Shown here in pieces: positions 7,472-15,204 of a stretch of DNA of 35,489 bases (positions within the stretch are counted from its first letter, which is position 1; the number at the start of each line of letters is the position of its first letter). The translations under genes and the position numbers were made by a program. Below the pieces are notes generated by a model. It made no database searches, was not told the DNA's origin, and saw only the letters and a program-made list of their open reading frames with translations. The DNA is taken from assembly GCA_013036315.1 (NCBI GenBank), contig JAAXMC010000122.1, forward strand, positions 1-35,489. The letters are read 5' to 3'. The stretch comes from Vulcanimicrobiota bacterium. Its GTDB lineage: Bacteria > Vulcanimicrobiota > Vulcanimicrobiia > Vulcanimicrobiales > Vulcanimicrobiaceae.

Positions 7472-8915
7472 CGTATCCAACCCCGACTTGCACGTTTCGA
7501 AAACGCGCGGGTGAAGCGCACTGCGCGGTGCGCCCGGTCTGCATCGGCTCGCCCTTGCCGCAGTTGGGCGTGCCCCACGCGACCCATGAATGCTTGTCCG
7601 CAATTGCGTCGCACGAATTCCAGAATTGCGGGGTCATGCCGGCGTAGGTCGGATTCTTCAGCAGTTTCCCGCGCTTGCCGTTTTTGATTTCCCACGCGAT
7701 TTCGCAGCCGAACTGAAAGTTGAGCCGGTGATCGTCGATCGACCACGAGCGGTTGCTTTCCATGTAGATGCCGTCTTTGACGCCGTCGAACAAACCTTCG
7801 AAGGGGACGTTTCCCGGAAGTAAATTCAGATTGCACATCCGGATCATCGGAACGAACTCCCAGCTCTGCGCGCGCACGCATGCGTTGCTTTCACGCCCGA
7901 TCGTTCGTGCCGTGTCGTTGCTCATCTCGTACCCGACCAGCATGCCGTCGCGAATGATGTCGGAGGACACGCTTTTCGTTCCCTCGTCGTCGTAGCCGAC
8001 GGTGGCCATGCCTTGCGGCAGGGTGTTGTCGATGCAGATCGTGACGATGTCCGAACCGTAGCGCAGCTTTCCTAACTGCGCGATTTCGAGAAAACTGACG
8101 CCGGAGAAATTGGCTTCCCAACCCATAACGCGATCGAGCTCGGCCGGATGGCCGCACGATTCGTGGATCTGCAGCGAAACTTGCGAGCCTCCCAAAATAA
8201 TATCGCGCGTGCCGCTCGAACATTGCTCGGCGGTCAGCAGCGATTGCGCTTCCTCGCCGATACGCTGGGCGTTTTGCAAGAGCCGGGCTTCTTCGATGAT
8301 TTCCCAGCCGCCAGATTTATAGAGGCCGATGTCGCCGGGAAAGGTGCGCGTTTGCACCTCGCCTTCCCCGACCGCAAGGGCTTCCAGACCGCTGCCGGTT
8401 TGCCGGATCGATTGTTCGATGCGCGATCCCAGCGTGCTGTAAAATGTTTTATCCGTGCGCCACAGATCGATCCAAGCGCGGCCGACGCTGATCTTCGGTG
8501 AAACGTGCAGCGCCTTTTCCGCGTCGAGCAAAAGCGCGACTCGCTCGCCCAGCGGCACCTCAACCGGGTCGCGAACGATCGGCGTTGCAAACGAGTCGAC
8601 ATACGCGTGCGGCGGCGCGGCGCCGAACGGGTGACGTGCGATTGCGGCGCCCGCTTTGGCAATCTCGACGGCGCGCGCGGCGGCGCGATCTATTCCCGCC
8701 GGAGTCAAATCCGAGGCGGCCGCAAAACCCCAGGCGCCTCCCACCAGCGCGCGCATTCCGTAACCGCGGCTCGTCGCATCGGAGAGCGTTGCTACGACGC
8801 CGTTGCGGGTTTCGATGCGTTCGGATCGGACAACCTCGAAGCGCACGTCGGCGTACTCGGCGCCCCGCTTCGTTGCGGTATCGAGCGCGCGCGCGGCCAG
8901 ATCGTCAAAACTCAT
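7464..8915 (-). CDS. tldD: TldD, catalytic subunit of the TldD-TldE metalloprotease
   Basis: The product has 483 residues from ATG 8915. The zinc motif H251-E252-x3-H256 (HESCGH) is intact, and a C-terminal Cys in GTPNCGKGE sits where the third metal ligand is expected. The conserved N-terminal RGYGMRALVGGAWGFAA and the C-terminal GRTAQCASPARFRNVQVGVG are also family features. The protein acts in the cytoplasm as a heterodimer with TldE, whose gene follows with an eight-base overlap. Known roles are toxin/antitoxin turnover (CcdA) and maturation of modified peptides such as microcin B17; no precursor peptide gene is visible nearby. It starts nine bases after the upstream phosphodiester glycosidase gene. 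Confidence 0.93.
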   Translation of the reverse strand: MSFDDLAARALDTATKRGAEYADVRFEVVRSERIETRNGVVATLSDATSRGYGMRALVGGAWGFAAASDLTPAGIDRAAARAVEIAKAGAAIARHPFGAAPPHAYVDSFATPIVRDPVEVPLGERVALLLDAEKALHVSPKISVGRAWIDLWRTDKTFYSTLGSRIEQSIRQTGSGLEALAVGEGEVQTRTFPGDIGLYKSGGWEIIEEARLLQNAQRIGEEAQSLLTAEQCSSGTRDIILGGSQVSLQIHESCGHPAELDRVMGWEANFSGVSFLEIAQLGKLRYGSDIVTICIDNTLPQGMATVGYDDEGTKSVSSDIIRDGMLVGYEMSNDTARTIGRESNACVRAQSWEFVPMIRMCNLNLLPGNVPFEGLFDGVKDGIYMESNRSWSIDDHRLNFQFGCEIAWEIKNGKRGKLLKNPTYAGMTPQFWNSCDAIADKHSWVAWGTPNCGKGEPMQTGRTAQCASPARFRNVQVGVGYGG

Positions 8916-8924
8916 GCGTTCGCG

Positions 8925-11033
8925 CTATTTGGGAGTGTTGTCGGAGCCGCCTGCAAGTATTACCTGCACGTTGCGAAGACGGACCGAGCCTGCGGTTGTG
9001 ACAGGATTTTCCGGTCCGATGCGATTGACGACGTAGAACGCCTTGAGCGTGAGCGGCTGCGGCAGCTCGGGCGGAAAGCGGAACTCAAATTTGCGCCATC
9101 CGTGCCAATCGACGTGCGCGATCGTGTACATGAAACGCTCGTTGATGGAATTATTGACCGCGACGCGAAGCGGCTCGCCGTTCCCGTCGCCGTACGCCTC
9201 GGCCGTGATCCCGAGCGCGCGCTCCGGCAGCACGATCGATGCGTTTGCATAAGCGGCGCGTTCAGTACCGGTAAAATCGTACCGCAGCGTGAGGCAATCT
9301 TTGCACGCTGCATCGCGCTCGAGCTGACCGGGGCCGCCGCGCGGCGCCGTTGCGAAGACGGCCGCATCCGCAAACGGTACGCTTTCACTGTGTTCGCCGA
9401 CGATGATCGCCTGCGTCGCGACGTTGGTTCCGAGCCGCAAACTGATCGTCGCGTTCGTTTTGGATGCGCTGAAGGTGCCGGCGGAATCGATCGTTCCGTT
9501 TTCCGCGCGCCAATCCAAGGACGCCGGTAGAGCGATCGGATAGCCGTCGCGATCGTAGGCGCGAACCGACAGCTGCACCGCTCCGCCGGCGGGCAGCACC
9601 GGATCGCGCGGCAAGATCTGAATACGCGCGACGGCGGCCGTTACCGAGATCGGTATGTCCAAACGCAGCGTGCCGTGGCGCACTTGCAAGACGCCGGAGC
9701 CGGGGCGCGCGCCGGCTTTGAATTCGCCGGCATCGAACGAGCCGAGGCTCGCTGGCCGAACCGTTGTGCGCGTGGCGATTGTATCCGATGCGGGATGGTC
9801 GCCGCTATCCACTGCTGCGAAGCGAATCGCAACGCGCGCGTTGGGAAATGCGCGAACAGCTTGCGGCCACGCGACGACGCGCGCCGGCGGTCCGGACGGC
9901 GCATCGCTATAGACGAACAACCCGTCGGCAACGCGCCGTTCCACTCCATCCGACGGCGAATTCAGGACCGTCGCGGCCGCATCTCCGGGCATGCGCGCAA
10001 CGATCGTAGCGCTGCCGCCACCGTCGAACTGCATGCCGGTATTCGCGCCGAACGCGATCATCAACGCCGCCAGTTGCGGCTGCAGCACGCCGATGGAGAG
10101 CGCCGGCTGCCGTCCGTCAATTTCCAAAAACAAGAGCCTTCCGTCGCGCGTGGTTGCAACTCCCGACGCCGGCATGTGTGTAGCGAATTCTCCGGTCGAC
10201 GGTCCGTCGGGATCTGCGTACCAGCGTCCGCTTTGCACCAGCAGCGGACCGCCCCCGATCGCGGCTTGAAGATCGGTCAGCGCGGCGCTGCCGGTTGATG
10301 TCACGGCAATCGCATCGCCGGCGTTCGGCAACGGAAACGTTCCATACGCGATCGGACCGATCGCTAAATAGTAGCCCGGCGGCTGCGTCAACGAATTATC
10401 TGCGATACCGGTGACGCGATACGTCGCAAACGGCGGCGAGCCGTTGGTGAGCTCGAGGTGCAGCTCGGTGACGTTCGGCGCGGGGCGCAACGCGCCGAAA
10501 TCCGGCGTCATCAGCACGACGCGGCCGCCGGGCGGCCAGTCATTGATCGTTCGCAGCGGCACCGTAACGGCCCCGATCTGCGCGCTAACCGGAATCGAAA
10601 ACTCGGCGAAACGCGCGGCCTTAGCGCGATCGATCGCGATCGCCCAGCGCTGCATCGGCATGCGCTCCAGCCGTCCGTTCTGGACGAGAATATTCAACGG
10701 CTGATTCGTTTGGTTGATATCGAAATAGTCGCCGTTGATGCCGGCGACGGCGCCGCTGCGGGCCGCCATCGATGAAACCGGCTCGCCTTGTGAAACGAGC
10801 CGGTCTTGCGCCAGCATCGCACCGACGCGAATCGTTGGCTCATTCAGATCGATTGCGAGCACGCGCACCGAAAGCGGACCGTCCGTGGTCAGCATCTCGT
10901 AATCGCCGTAGGCGACGCCGGGAGCCACTTCGGTCAGCGTCGCGGCGTCGGTGAGAATGTGCGGAAAAGGAGCCGCGGGATGCGGCGCCGCCGGCAAGAG
11001 CGCCGCCAGTGCGATCGCTGCGATCAACGCCAC
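8925..11033 (-). CDS. Secreted phosphodiester glycosidase family protein (NAGPA domain)
   Basis: With GTG 11033 the product is about 702 residues; TTG 11027, which overlaps the upstream stop as TTGA, is equally possible. A signal peptide covers roughly residues 1-20 (ALIAAIALAALLPAAPHP). The NAGPA-type domain spans about residues 40-370 with AVAGINGDYFDINQT at 96-110, RDGRLLFLEIDGRQP at 297-310 and the hallmark FDGGGSA at 336-342. Members remove N-acetylglucosamine from phosphodiesters or act on cell-wall sugars. The C-terminal half looks like Ig-like repeats (LPAGGAVQLSVRAYDRDGYP, then WRAENGTIDSAGTFSAS) and a final beta-rich module of about 130 residues that may bind sugar. It is probably periplasmic or surface exposed. 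Confidence 0.85.
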   Translation of the reverse strand: MALIAAIALAALLPAAPHPAAPFPHILTDAATLTEVAPGVAYGDYEMLTTDGPLSVRVLAIDLNEPTIRVGAMLAQDRLVSQGEPVSSMAARSGAVAGINGDYFDINQTNQPLNILVQNGRLERMPMQRWAIAIDRAKAARFAEFSIPVSAQIGAVTVPLRTINDWPPGGRVVLMTPDFGALRPAPNVTELHLELTNGSPPFATYRVTGIADNSLTQPPGYYLAIGPIAYGTFPLPNAGDAIAVTSTGSAALTDLQAAIGGGPLLVQSGRWYADPDGPSTGEFATHMPASGVATTRDGRLLFLEIDGRQPALSIGVLQPQLAALMIAFGANTGMQFDGGGSATIVARMPGDAAATVLNSPSDGVERRVADGLFVYSDAPSGPPARVVAWPQAVRAFPNARVAIRFAAVDSGDHPASDTIATRTTVRPASLGSFDAGEFKAGARPGSGVLQVRHGTLRLDIPISVTAAVARIQILPRDPVLPAGGAVQLSVRAYDRDGYPIALPASLDWRAENGTIDSAGTFSASKTNATISLRLGTNVATQAIIVGEHSESVPFADAAVFATAPRGGPGQLERDAACKDCLTLRYDFTGTERAAYANASIVLPERALGITAEAYGDGNGEPLRVAVNNSINERFMYTIAHVDWHGWRKFEFRFPPELPQPLTLKAFYVVNRIGPENPVTTAGSVRLRNVQVILAGGSDNTPK

Positions 11034-12238
11034 ACGGCTACGCTTAGCGGGTAACCGCCGGTTGGAAACGGCGCTCCGCGCATGCGTTTGAGCGTTGCGA
11101 GCGAAAACACGTCGACACGATCTTCGCGCGCGCACGGAACATACAAACGATCGCCCACGACGCTCGGCCGCCAGGGCGTCGAACATGTCTGAAGCGGCGC
11201 ATGCGCTTCGCGCAGCGTGTTTGAATGCAGCACATACACGATATTCGAAGCTTCGTCGGTTACGAATACGCGCCGGAATCGCGCGTCGAAAGCGACGCCC
11301 AGCGGAAAGCGCAGCTTCGAGCTGTGCGCGATGATGCGAGGCGCGGCTGCATCCAAACCGATCGCGGCGACAAACCCGCCGCGCGGACTCATCGACGGAC
11401 TGACGTTCGACACGACGAAAAGCCGCCGCTCCGGTTCGTCCAGTGCAATCCCAAACGGCCGTTCCACCGCCGGGATTTTCGCAAGAACGCGCATCGCTTG
11501 CGTATCGACCACCGCGATCGTGTTGTCGTTCACATTGCCGACGAAGGCGGTGTGCGTGGCGGAACTCAAAGCCAGGCCTTCGGCAGTTAATCCGGTCGGC
11601 ACGTGTGTAACGGCGCCGTCCGGCGAAACGCGCGTTAGCGCGCCTTGTCCTTGGAAATCGCGATCGGTGACAAAGATGTTGCCCGCGGAATCGGCGGCAA
11701 TTTCATTTCCCTCTGGGACACCCGGTATTTGACGAATGCTCCAAGGCGAGCGGCCGATGCGCGTCAGCACGGTGCCGTCCGTGTCGGCGGTTGCCAATGA
11801 ACCGTCGGGAAGAAACGCCACGTCGCCCGGAGGGCCGTCGATCGCAACGCTTCCGAGCGGCGCGAACGTCCGCTCGTCGTGCAGCGCGATCCCGCCCCGG
11901 TATGTCGCGACCGCAATTATGTGTGCCGGCTGCGCCGGCGGCGGCACCGTGCGAATCGCCGCATATGCAACGGCCGCACTCGACGCGCCGACGATCGTCG
12001 TCCACGCCGGCCGGTTGACGGACGGCGCGACAAATGTATCGCGATCGATGCTGCCCGGACCCAAGATTGATAAGGTGTAAGGCCCGCTGATGCCGTCGGC
12101 GGAGATCCGGATACGGCTTCCCGGGAAATATGAACCTGCCGGAACCGCCAATCTGAAAGAACCGGAAGTCGAGGGCCGGCTTTGCGGCACCGTTCCGAGC
12201 AGCAAAACGAGAGAAAGCGCGCTAGCGCGCGTGAGCAT
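11024..12238 (-). CDS. Secreted beta-propeller protein (YncE/SMP-30-like)
   Basis: The product has 404 residues from ATG 12238, overlapping the nitrilase stop by 17 bp; longer readings would cover the nitrilase gene. Residues 1-20 (MLTRASALSLVLLLGTVPQS) are a signal peptide. Residues 21-110 form a small beta domain, and the rest contains repeated blades of the kind DVAFLPDGSLATADTDGT, NIFVTDRDFQGQGALTRVSP, TAFVGNVNDNTIAVVDTQ and RVFVTDEASNIVYVLHSNTL, the pattern of YncE and NHL-type propellers. Such proteins bind partners or ligands outside the cytoplasm; no catalytic residues can be named. It ends in a four- to ten-base overlap with the glycosidase gene. Confidence 0.82.
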   Translation of the reverse strand: MLTRASALSLVLLLGTVPQSRPSTSGSFRLAVPAGSYFPGSRIRISADGISGPYTLSILGPGSIDRDTFVAPSVNRPAWTTIVGASSAAVAYAAIRTVPPPAQPAHIIAVATYRGGIALHDERTFAPLGSVAIDGPPGDVAFLPDGSLATADTDGTVLTRIGRSPWSIRQIPGVPEGNEIAADSAGNIFVTDRDFQGQGALTRVSPDGAVTHVPTGLTAEGLALSSATHTAFVGNVNDNTIAVVDTQAMRVLAKIPAVERPFGIALDEPERRLFVVSNVSPSMSPRGGFVAAIGLDAAAPRIIAHSSKLRFPLGVAFDARFRRVFVTDEASNIVYVLHSNTLREAHAPLQTCSTPWRPSVVGDRLYVPCAREDRVDVFSLATLKRMRGAPFPTGGYPLSVAVWR

Positions 12239-13493
12239 GTGCCCGTTCGAGCCCTTGGAGTACGTCGGTTCCCGGCGCCACCAGCGTTTGACGCGTTCGA
12301 GCCGGGTCGAAAGTGAAGCTCGCGATTCTGTAATCGCCATACGTTCCGCAAACGATCGCGCCGTCGGGATCGACGGCATACGCGCGCTTCGATGCCGTAT
12401 CGAGAACGACGACGTACATGCGCAGCTCCACCGCCCGCGCGCGCGCAAACGGAACCTGCCAGCCGTCATCATCTTGCGTCGGCCAAATGGCGAGATCGAA
12501 ACCCGCAAGGCGGTAGGCTGCGACGCCGCCCGGATCGTGGACGACGTCATCCGAAACGCAAACGGCCTGCGGCAGACCCGACGTTGCCGTTTCAGGCGAG
12601 ATCAGCACGGCGGCCTCCAAGATCGCCAAGAGCTCTTTTGCGTTCGCCGGGTTTTGCTCCGCAGTTATGGCGATGCGCACGGAGCCATTGTTTTGGTTCG
12701 GAGCTCGCGGCGGGGATAAGGCGCCCGCGCGCAACGGTTTGCGCGCGCCGAGTTCGATGGCGGCGGTGAGGATTTCGGGCGCCGTTTCGGATGCGATGCC
12801 TGCGACGCTGCCATCGGCCGAAACGATCTGACTCTTTCCGCAATAGGCTACGCACTGCAGCTCCACGCCGCATTTGTTGGCGGCGACGAACGGGACGCCG
12901 TTCTCTCGCGCGCGCACGCGGGCCAGCAAGTCGGCTTGGATGTTTTCCAAGTTGGCGGAGTCGCGGCCGCTCGTCACCCACGCGGTCGGCATGACCAAGA
13001 CCTCGGCTCCCTGATCGACCAGCGTCCGTGCGATCGTCGGTATGCGGCCGTCGGCGCAGATCAAGACGCCCAGACTCCCCAGCGACGTTTGAACCGGCTG
13101 CAGCTGCTCCGCGCCGGAGAACCACTGGCGGTCGAAGTGCCACAAGAAGTGTTTGTCGGCGCTTCCCGCGATTTTTCCGCCGGCGTCGAAAACGATCGCG
13201 CTGTTGTACACGCGGCCATCCTGCTCGCGGGCGGCTCCGACCACCAGCACGACGCGAAGATCGCGGGCGAGCGCTTCGCACTCGGCCAGGGCTTCGGCAA
13301 TCTCCGATGAGTCGAATTTTTCGGGACCGAGCACGTATGCCGGCAGCGTCCCTTCGGGCAGGACGATCAGCTGCGCGCCGCCCTTGGCGGCAGCGGCGAT
13401 CTGCCGTGCAATGCCGGGCCACGCGCGCTTCAGCGAAGCGCGGTCGTGAGCTAAGAGTTGGATCGCGGCGGTGTGGATTCGGCGGCGGTTCAT
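12222..13493 (-). CDS. Carbon-nitrogen hydrolase with a degenerate second nitrilase-like domain
   Basis: ATG 13493 gives 423 residues starting MNRRRIHTAAIQ; an in-frame ATG 20 codons upstream is possible but adds sequence atypical for the family. The first domain (1 to about 250) has the full catalytic triad E47 (VLPEGTLP), K114 (SADKHFLW) and C146 (GVLICADGRIP), so it should hydrolyse an amide or nitrile C-N bond in the cytoplasm. The rest (about 255-423) looks like a shrunken second copy: VLISPET, then VCVSDDVVHDP where the Cys position reads Ser, then FDLAIWPT, ARARAVELRMYVVV and DPDGAIV. The Lys-bearing stretch is missing, so it is presumably non-catalytic. This gene heads the minus-strand group down to tldE. 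Confidence 0.85.
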   Translation of the reverse strand: MNRRRIHTAAIQLLAHDRASLKRAWPGIARQIAAAAKGGAQLIVLPEGTLPAYVLGPEKFDSSEIAEALAECEALARDLRVVLVVGAAREQDGRVYNSAIVFDAGGKIAGSADKHFLWHFDRQWFSGAEQLQPVQTSLGSLGVLICADGRIPTIARTLVDQGAEVLVMPTAWVTSGRDSANLENIQADLLARVRARENGVPFVAANKCGVELQCVAYCGKSQIVSADGSVAGIASETAPEILTAAIELGARKPLRAGALSPPRAPNQNNGSVRIAITAEQNPANAKELLAILEAAVLISPETATSGLPQAVCVSDDVVHDPGGVAAYRLAGFDLAIWPTQDDDGWQVPFARARAVELRMYVVVLDTASKRAYAVDPDGAIVCGTYGDYRIASFTFDPARTRQTLVAPGTDVLQGLERAHAHAR

Positions 13494-13604
13494 TCGTGCA
13501 GCAGGGGTGTTAGCAGCCGTGGCCGCCCTTCCTGTTCGCTTGGGGAGCGACATAAGCGGCTAATAGGCCACGGAAATGGCGCCGATGCCTGGTGTGGGGA
13601 GAGA

Positions 13605-13610
13605 AAAGGA
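13605..13610 (+). promoter_or_regulatory. Ribosome-binding site of the first DEYFGRLK paralogue
   Basis: AAAGGA ends eight bases before ATG 13619 and favours this start over an in-frame ATG 27 bases upstream, which would put charged residues before the signal peptide. Confidence 0.6.
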
Positions 13611-13618
13611 GCGGCGCC

Positions 13619-14080
13619 ATGCGCTTACATCGCTTACTCGTTATCTTTACAGCTCTACCGGTGTTGGCTTTTGCCGCGCCGCAGCCGGCATTTTCGGCGA
13701 CCCACGTTGCTTCCATAAGATTTGCTTCGCGCGTTGCGCCGGCGGACGAATATTTCGGCCGTTTGAAGATGAGCATACTCGGCATTCGCAACCAGCTGCG
13801 CGATCTCGACCAGCGGTTGACGTACTCGCCCGATCGCGGAGCGGACGTTATGGGCACGGCCCTTTTCGTTGAAAACGCAATCCGCGATTGGGAATCCAAA
13901 TACCCGGCCGACCCGTGGCTGGCTCGCAGCGTTTACCAACTCACGCATCTGTACGCGCGCATTCATTCCGCCGACGGGCACGTCAAGGCAGTCAGCGCGC
14001 TGCACTGGCTCGTCAGCCGCTACCGCACTTCGCCATACTGCACCGTCGCGCAGAGTGAGGTGGGAAGCGCCCTGAAGTAA
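13619..14080 (+). CDS. Secreted protein of unknown function, DEYFGRLK paralogue 1
   Basis: The product has 153 residues from ATG 13619. Residues 1-26 are a clear signal peptide (RLLVIFTALPVLAFAAPQPAFSA). The mature part carries APADEYFGRLKMSILGIRN, then a helical region with ENAIRDWESKYPADPWLARS and a final HLYARI...ALHWLVSRYRTSPY helix pair. The same succession appears in the next gene, so the two are tandem paralogues. The helical, periodic pattern vaguely resembles TPR-like folds of cell-envelope proteins, but I recognise no named family. It is probably periplasmic. Only 15 bases separate it from paralogue 2. Confidence 0.8.
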   Translation: MRLHRLLVIFTALPVLAFAAPQPAFSATHVASIRFASRVAPADEYFGRLKMSILGIRNQLRDLDQRLTYSPDRGADVMGTALFVENAIRDWESKYPADPWLARSVYQLTHLYARIHSADGHVKAVSALHWLVSRYRTSPYCTVAQSEVGSALK

Positions 14081-14095
14081 GCGAACTGCCCCGGG

Positions 14096-14977
14096 GTGAT
14101 GAAGATTCGCTCCACCACACGATCGATTATGGCTGCCGTAACGGCAGCATGCGTTCTTGGTTCCGTAGCAGCGGCACCAACATCGAAGCCGCCGTCGAAA
14201 CCGGCCCCCAGAAGGCCGAAGCCGCCGGCGGTTTCGAGATTTCGGCAGCACCAGCTCGACATGATGAGGGTCTCGGCGCCCGGCGACGAGTATTTCGGTC
14301 GCCTCAAGCTGAGCTATCTCGGGGTCGACAACACGTTTCGCGACGAATCTATTCGGGCGGGCGCATACACCACCGATTCACATATCATTTCTCAGGTCAA
14401 TTTTGCGGAAGACGCGCTGCGAGACTGGTATAACCGCTATCCGAAAGATCCGCAGTTGCCGCGCTCGTATTTTCTGGCCTATGCCATGTACCGGAAAATC
14501 TGGACTCAGCCCGGGCAAGTCAAAGCGTGGCAGTATCTGCACATCATTGCGGCACGCTGGCCGGGCAGCTATTTCGGCAAGCTCGTGAAAAAAGACATGG
14601 TCGGTTTCGTCGAGCACTATTTTTTGGAACCCGCGCCGTGTCCATCGGAAGCGCCGGCTGAATCTCCAGCGCCCGGCGGCCGCCGCCGCGCCGCGCCAAC
14701 TCCGAGTCCGACGCCGACTCCGGTTCCGTCGCCGACGCCGACAGTCGGGCCGGGACAGCCATCGGTCGAACAGCTTCCCGTTCCGTGCTACACGCCGGTT
14801 CCGCCGACGCCGTCACCGGCGCCAATCCCGTCGATAGCGCCGACGATCGTTCCAACGACAGCACCGAGCGCGTTACCAACGGGATTGCTTACGCCGACGC
14901 CGTTACCATCAACACATCCGTCGACAACGCCATCGCCGGTCCCGACACGAACGCCGTTGGTTGCTAAGCATCATTAG
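14096..14977 (+). CDS. Secreted protein of unknown function, DEYFGRLK paralogue 2 with Pro/Thr-rich tail
   Basis: The product has 293 residues from GTG 14096; ATG 14099 is also possible, as no ribosome-binding site decides. The N-terminal 26 or so residues are a signal peptide (SIMAAVTAACVLGSVAAA), followed by a basic Pro-rich stretch. The core (about 55-175) repeats paralogue 1: APGDEYFGRLKLSYLGVDN, EDALRDWYNRYPKDPQLPRS, and a helical end. From about residue 183 the protein is low-complexity Pro/Thr/Ser/Ala, rich in TPSPTP units, which would form an extended spacer through the wall or periplasm. The two genes form an operon that ends in the structured element and terminator downstream. Confidence 0.8.
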   Translation: MMKIRSTTRSIMAAVTAACVLGSVAAAPTSKPPSKPAPRRPKPPAVSRFRQHQLDMMRVSAPGDEYFGRLKLSYLGVDNTFRDESIRAGAYTTDSHIISQVNFAEDALRDWYNRYPKDPQLPRSYFLAYAMYRKIWTQPGQVKAWQYLHIIAARWPGSYFGKLVKKDMVGFVEHYFLEPAPCPSEAPAESPAPGGRRRAAPTPSPTPTPVPSPTPTVGPGQPSVEQLPVPCYTPVPPTPSPAPIPSIAPTIVPTTAPSALPTGLLTPTPLPSTHPSTTPSPVPTRTPLVAKHH

Positions 14978-14980
14978 CGC

Positions 14981-15144
14981 CATAGGTACGCGGACAGGGG
15001 CCGCCAGGAAACCACTCGCAAAATTACCTCCATGTAATTTTGCTGTTTGAGCGTTTTTTCGAGAAAACAAAGTTTTGAAGTCGACATCCTGTCGAGCTCG
15101 AAAAAATCGCACATTCCCTGACGGCCCCTGTCCGCGTGCCTATG
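14981..15144. repeat. 164-bp structured element with 28-nt inverted arms and internal hairpins
   Basis: Arms 14981-15008 and 15117-15144 are inverted repeats matching at 26 of 28 positions; read as + strand RNA one of the other two is a U-G wobble and the other a C-A mismatch. Between them lie a 10-bp hairpin (15018-15027 with 15034-15043, loop CTCCAT), and a stem of TTTTTTCGAG (15054-15063) with CTCGAAAAAA (15097-15106), extended by three pairs past one bulged T. This stem encloses two small hairpins (15064-15076 and 15081-15095). No open frame fills it. It sits between a gene stop and a terminator, so it could be a structured 3'UTR or ncRNA, or a small mobile element with terminal inverted repeats. 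Confidence 0.85.
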
Positions 15145-15153
15145 CGTATAAAG

Positions 15154-15183
15154 AAAACAGCCCCGGCGAACCGGGGCTGTTTT
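15154..15183. terminator. Bidirectional Rho-independent terminator
   Basis: AAAACAGCCCCGG (15154-15166) and CCGGGGCTGTTTT (15171-15183) form a perfect 13-bp stem with loop CGAA. The A-run on one side and T-run on the other let it end transcription both from the DEYFGRLK operon (+) and from the convergent envelope protein gene (-). Confidence 0.93.
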
Positions 15184-15204
15184 GCGTCTAGTTCTCTTGC
15201 GAGA

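Noticed and set aside
8505-9530. 341-codon plus-strand open frame
   Set aside because: It crosses the boundary of tldD and the glycosidase gene in antisense, is Arg-rich and shows no motif; a GC-rich shadow frame.
10777-10804. 9-bp inverted repeat ACCGGCTCG/CGAGCCGGT
   Set aside because: It lies inside the glycosidase coding region and is explained by codon use; no intergenic position or extended structure.
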